A DNA stretch of 63,016 nt. Source: JACQAI01 sp035507915 (GTDB taxonomy: Bacteria; Pseudomonadota; Alphaproteobacteria; Elsterales; Elsteraceae). The stretch lies in the NCBI GenBank assembly GCA_035507915.1, contig DATJNS010000176.1:1-63016 (forward strand). Direction: 5' to 3'. Numbering within the stretch: position 1 is the stretch's first letter; each line of letters begins with the position of its first letter. Shown here piece by piece: positions 60,374 through 63,016 of this stretch. The notes beneath the pieces are model-generated. The model searched no databases. It saw only the letters and a list, made by a program, of their open reading frames with translations, and had not been told where the DNA came from. The translations under genes were made by a program, and so were the position numbers.

Positions 60374-62392
60374 CTATTCGGCGGGGGTGAGCGCCAGCTG
60401 ATCGCGCAAGGCCGGCCAGTCGAGCAGCGGCAGCGGCGGGCCGGGCTCGACGACCGGCACCGGCGACATGTCGAGCGGCGAGCGCAGCGCCGGCCACGCG
60501 CGCCCGTCCGCATCGGTGCGCTCGACGATCAGCCGCCGCGCCACGGTGTGCGGATGGGCGACGATCTCGCCGACCGTGCAGGTTTGTGGCGCGACCGCGG
60601 CCGTCGGCACCGGTTGGTTCCACGCCGTCTGGGTCAGCCATGCGGCGCCGTCCTGCATCGACAGGTCGATCGCCTGGCCGCGGCCGCTATGGTCGCGCTG
60701 CGTCAACGCCGCCAGGATGGCGAGCAGGGCGAATTGGCCGCCGCAGATGTCGGCCATCGAGATGCCGGCCTTGTAGGGCGTGCCGCCGCTGCGCGTGACG
60801 TCCATCAGCCCCGACATCGCCTGCACCACCGAGTCGAACGCCGGCCGCTCGGGATAGGCGGCGTCATGGCCGAACCCGGAGATCGCGCAATAGATCAGCC
60901 GCGGATTGAGCGCGCCCAGCCGTGCGACGTCGAAACCGAGCCGCGCCAGCGCACCTGGTTTCAGATTTTCGAGCAGCACGTCGGCGCCGCGCAGCAGGTC
61001 CGCCAGCGCCTGCTTGCCGCCGGGTGTCGCGAGATCGAGGGCAACGGCACGCTTGCCGCCGTTGGTCAGCAGGAAGAAATAGCCGAGGCCGTGGCGGCCC
61101 GGCGTCCAGACGCGCGTCGCCTCGCCGCCGGGCGGCTCGACGCGCACGATTTCGGCGCCGAGCCCGAGCAGGTGACGCGCCGCCAACGGCGCGGTGGTGT
61201 ACTGGCCGATCTCGACCACACGGATGCCGGCGAGCGGCAGACGGTCCGGCGTGCGGCGCGGCGTGGCGGCCGATGGGCGCGCGGCCAGCTGGCCCGCGAG
61301 CGCCGCGCGGTCGGCGTCGCGCGCCGGAATGCGGTCCGGCGCGCGGCCGCGCCACAAACCGGCGCGGAACGGCGATCCCGGCACCCGCAGCGTGGCCGAC
61401 GACGCCGGTATGGCGAGCCGTCGGACCATGCCGCGATGCGCCAGGTTGGGTTCGTCGGCCAGGTCGGCGACGCGCACGATCGGCCCGCACGGGATGTTCG
61501 CGGCGCCGACCGCCGCGATGCAGTCGGCGACGCTGTGGCGCTCGCTCCATGCCTCGATCAGCGCGTCGAGCTCGGGCCGGCGCGCGGTGCGGTCGCCGAG
61601 CGTGCGGTAGCGCGGATCGTCGAGCAGCTCGGGGCGCTCGATCACGGCGCACAGGCGGCGCCACTGCGGCTCCGAGGCGGTGCAGATCAACACCCAGCCG
61701 TCGGCCGCGCGATAGACGTTCCACGGGCCCAGCAGCGGATGCCAGTTGCCGACGCGGGTCGGCCGACTGCCGCCGAAATGCGCCGGCAGGAACGTCGTCA
61801 GCATGTTGACCGCGCAGTCGAACAGCGCGATGTCGATGCGCGGCGCAGGTGCCGGACGCCGCCCGCCGCGCAGCGTCGCGACCACCGCAGCGGTGCCGTA
61901 GAGCGCCGCCGACAGCTCGACGACCGGTGCGCCGATCGCGGTCGGCGGGCCGTCGCCGGCGCCGGTGGTGTCCGTGATGCCGCACAAGGCCTGCAGCGCC
62001 GCATCCGACAGCGCCTGTCCGCCGAGCGGACCGGTGGTCCCGCAGGCCGTGAAGTCGCAGCGGATGGCATCGCCCTCGGCCGGTGCCTCGCCGTCGACGT
62101 CGCTCGAGGTCAGCACGACGTCGGCGGCCGCGAGCAGCCGTGCGAGCAGGTCGTCGCTCCCGTGTGCGATCCCGAGACTGAGCTTGCCGGCGGCGAACAG
62201 ATCGCGCTGCGCCCACTTGCCGTCGCCGCGCGGCGCGGCGGGCTCGACCAGCACCACGGTCGCGCCGAGCTGCGCGAGCAGCTGGCCGGCGGCGCCCACC
62301 GCGACGCGGGCGCCGAGCTCGGCGACCAGCACGCCTTCGAGCGGCAGGCGATCGATCGCGCCCTCCGGCGCCGCAGGCGTCTCGCGATCCAC
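60374..62392 (-). CDS. Tandem CoA-transferase (CaiB/BaiF family III) fusion
   Basis: The protein has 672 residues from a GTG at 62392 with GGGAGGAAGC upstream; an ATG 24 codons further out is possible. Two family III modules are joined. The first (about residues 15-370) has LVAELGARVAVGAAGQLLA and the C-terminal small-domain segment; its catalytic Asp is replaced by Glu in GAPVVELSAALYG. The second (about 380-672) has VVEIGQYTTAPLAARHLLGLGAEI, GFGHDAAYPERPAFD and the intact Asp in GISMADICGGQ, but its small domain is short. The fusion probably works as an internal pseudo-dimer with one active site. Acyl substrate unknown. Confidence 0.88.
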   Translation of the reverse strand: MDRETPAAPEGAIDRLPLEGVLVAELGARVAVGAAGQLLAQLGATVVLVEPAAPRGDGKWAQRDLFAAGKLSLGIAHGSDDLLARLLAAADVVLTSSDVDGEAPAEGDAIRCDFTACGTTGPLGGQALSDAALQALCGITDTTGAGDGPPTAIGAPVVELSAALYGTAAVVATLRGGRRPAPAPRIDIALFDCAVNMLTTFLPAHFGGSRPTRVGNWHPLLGPWNVYRAADGWVLICTASEPQWRRLCAVIERPELLDDPRYRTLGDRTARRPELDALIEAWSERHSVADCIAAVGAANIPCGPIVRVADLADEPNLAHRGMVRRLAIPASSATLRVPGSPFRAGLWRGRAPDRIPARDADRAALAGQLAARPSAATPRRTPDRLPLAGIRVVEIGQYTTAPLAARHLLGLGAEIVRVEPPGGEATRVWTPGRHGLGYFFLLTNGGKRAVALDLATPGGKQALADLLRGADVLLENLKPGALARLGFDVARLGALNPRLIYCAISGFGHDAAYPERPAFDSVVQAMSGLMDVTRSGGTPYKAGISMADICGGQFALLAILAALTQRDHSGRGQAIDLSMQDGAAWLTQTAWNQPVPTAAVAPQTCTVGEIVAHPHTVARRLIVERTDADGRAWPALRSPLDMSPVPVVEPGPPLPLLDWPALRDQLALTPAE

Positions 62393-62550
62393 GCTTCCTC
62401 CCGGCCTCGCGCGCGTCTCGTGGTTGGGCGCATGGTACATCACTCGGGCGGGCGTCATGCGCAATTCTCGGTGCAGCCCTGCAGTCCCCGCGGCGGAATA
62501 TTGCGCCGGGCTGCCACGTCATATTCGGCGAGCGACTTTGGGTGAGCCCG

Positions 62551-62700
62551 ATGATCGAGCACTTGCGCCTTCTCGCAGCCGTGCTGCTGATCGTGGCCGA
62601 GCTGGCCGGCTGCGCCGGCGTCGCAATCCAGCCGTGCGACGCGCCGGCCTACCAATCGACCGGCCCGTGCGCGATTGGTCGTCACAAGGACAGCTCGTAG
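62551..62700 (+). CDS. 49-residue lipoprotein
   Basis: The ATG at 62551 opens a 49-residue frame ending at TAG 62698-62700. Residues 1-20 form a signal sequence (MIEHLRLLAAVLLIVAELAG) with lipobox L-A-G-C at 18-21. The mature part has Cys at 29 and 40 (QPCDAP and GPCAIG). The perfect lipobox placement argues for real coding despite small size. The ribosome site is weak (GGGTGAG). Likely an envelope lipoprotein of unknown function. Confidence 0.6.
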   Translation: MIEHLRLLAAVLLIVAELAGCAGVAIQPCDAPAYQSTGPCAIGRHKDSS

Positions 62701-62704
62701 CCGG

Positions 62705-63016
62705 TCAGGCGCGTGCGGCGCGCTCCATCTGGCGCAGACCGGCCTCGGCGACGCGGCGCGCGCGCGCGCCCGTTTCGTGCGCGTCCTGGCCCGAAGCCGT
62801 GCCGTCGAGCGCGCGCTTGGCGATGCCCTGCAGGATCGCGGCGAGCCGGAACATGTTGTAGGTGAGGTAGTAGTCGAGGTGGGCGATGCCCGCGCGTCGG
62901 GTGCGCGCGCAGTAGGATGCGACATAGGCCGCCTCGTCGGGGATGCCGAGCGCGGCCAGGTCGGCGCCCAACAGCCCGCGGAAGGTCGCCGGATCGAGCC
63001 GCCAGCTCATCAGGTG
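62705..63016 (-). CDS. Aminoglycoside-phosphotransferase-like protein, C-terminal part (cut by window edge)
   Basis: About 103 residues remain. The end DLAALGIPDEAAYVASYCAR, YYLTYNMFRLAAILQGIAKRAL is the characteristic C-terminal helical region of the phosphotransferase family proteins related to the kinase half of ACAD10, found with acyl-CoA dehydrogenases. The frame is open across the window edge (the Met at 63010 is internal), so the N-terminal kinase core is not visible. It may belong with the CoA-transferase gene in acyl-CoA metabolism. It ends 5 bp from the lipoprotein stop, convergent. Confidence 0.8.
   Translation of the reverse strand, partial: HLMSWRLDPATFRGLLGADLAALGIPDEAAYVASYCARTRRAGIAHLDYYLTYNMFRLAAILQGIAKRALDGTASGQDAHETGARARRVAEAGLRQMERAARA

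Overview
This 63 kb window is GC-rich, densely coded chromosomal DNA from an alphaproteobacterium. The best evidence for the clade is the block murA - DUF2948 - hisG - hisD - UPF0262 - LMW phosphatase - infA - maf - rng - yacG followed by tRNA-Phe, an alphaproteobacterial core-gene order. A candidate MmgR/alpha-r8 type small RNA with the motif TTTCCTCCCT points the same way. Many amidases, CoA-transferases, dioxygenases, short-chain dehydrogenases and uptake systems suggest a free-living heterotroph, perhaps Rhodospirillales-like. The genus cannot be fixed from this sequence alone.

Layout. 1-500: a cut ISL3-type transposase end, a palindrome, and the 5' half of a tRNA-Thr(GGT) gene, so a rearranged junction. 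601-4909: RND efflux pump and adaptor (minus strand). 5168-7319: a candidate FNR/FixK box upstream of a small hypothetical protein and a cytochrome c, then a D-glutamate cyclase-like protein. 7350-9458: TylF-like methyltransferase and Tat-type dipeptidase. 9556-11434: copy 1 of a tail-to-tail overlapping pair (GNAT-like protein A; RHH-PAS protein B). 11508-15366: amidase, LLM flavin oxidoreductase, alpha/beta hydrolase, small basic protein. 15474-25496: the core block, with an alcohol dehydrogenase and a histidine kinase lying between yacG and tRNA-Phe. 25699-28348: methyltransferase, then a VOC protein and TauD-type dioxygenase pair. 28439-33020: complete BMP-family nucleoside-type ABC importer (binding protein, ATPase, two permeases). 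33125-35142: HtrA-like protein that has lost its catalytic triad, and a methyltransferase. 35155-38656: four-gene operon SDR - allantoinase/dihydroorotase - NUDIX - nicotinamidase. 39098-40369: copy 2 of the overlapping pair (A' and B'). 40432-43550: siroheme and sulfite reductase genes divergent from a 1-Cys peroxiredoxin. 43573-47674: exported HExxH protein, exported protein, GNAT plus amidase, membrane protein. 47950-48016: small RNA. 48072-53002: DUF2459 plus MFS, AraC regulator plus TctC-type binding protein, lipoprotein, SDR. 53212-58149: Hsp20-Lon operon, hypothetical protein and a phosphotransferase-AAA fusion. 58159-63016: 2OG dioxygenase, nitroreductase-like protein, tandem CoA-transferase, 49-residue lipoprotein, and the C-terminus of an aminoglycoside-phosphotransferase-like protein.

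The most unusual content is the A/B pair. The same two families occur twice, 29 kb apart, convergent and overlapping by 60 and 72 bp. In copy 1 the promoters of both genes carry near-identical AT-rich palindromes, and B carries a DNA-binding ribbon-helix-helix domain fused to a PAS sensor. A small-molecule or protein-modification signalling module with autoregulation is a reasonable but untested reading.
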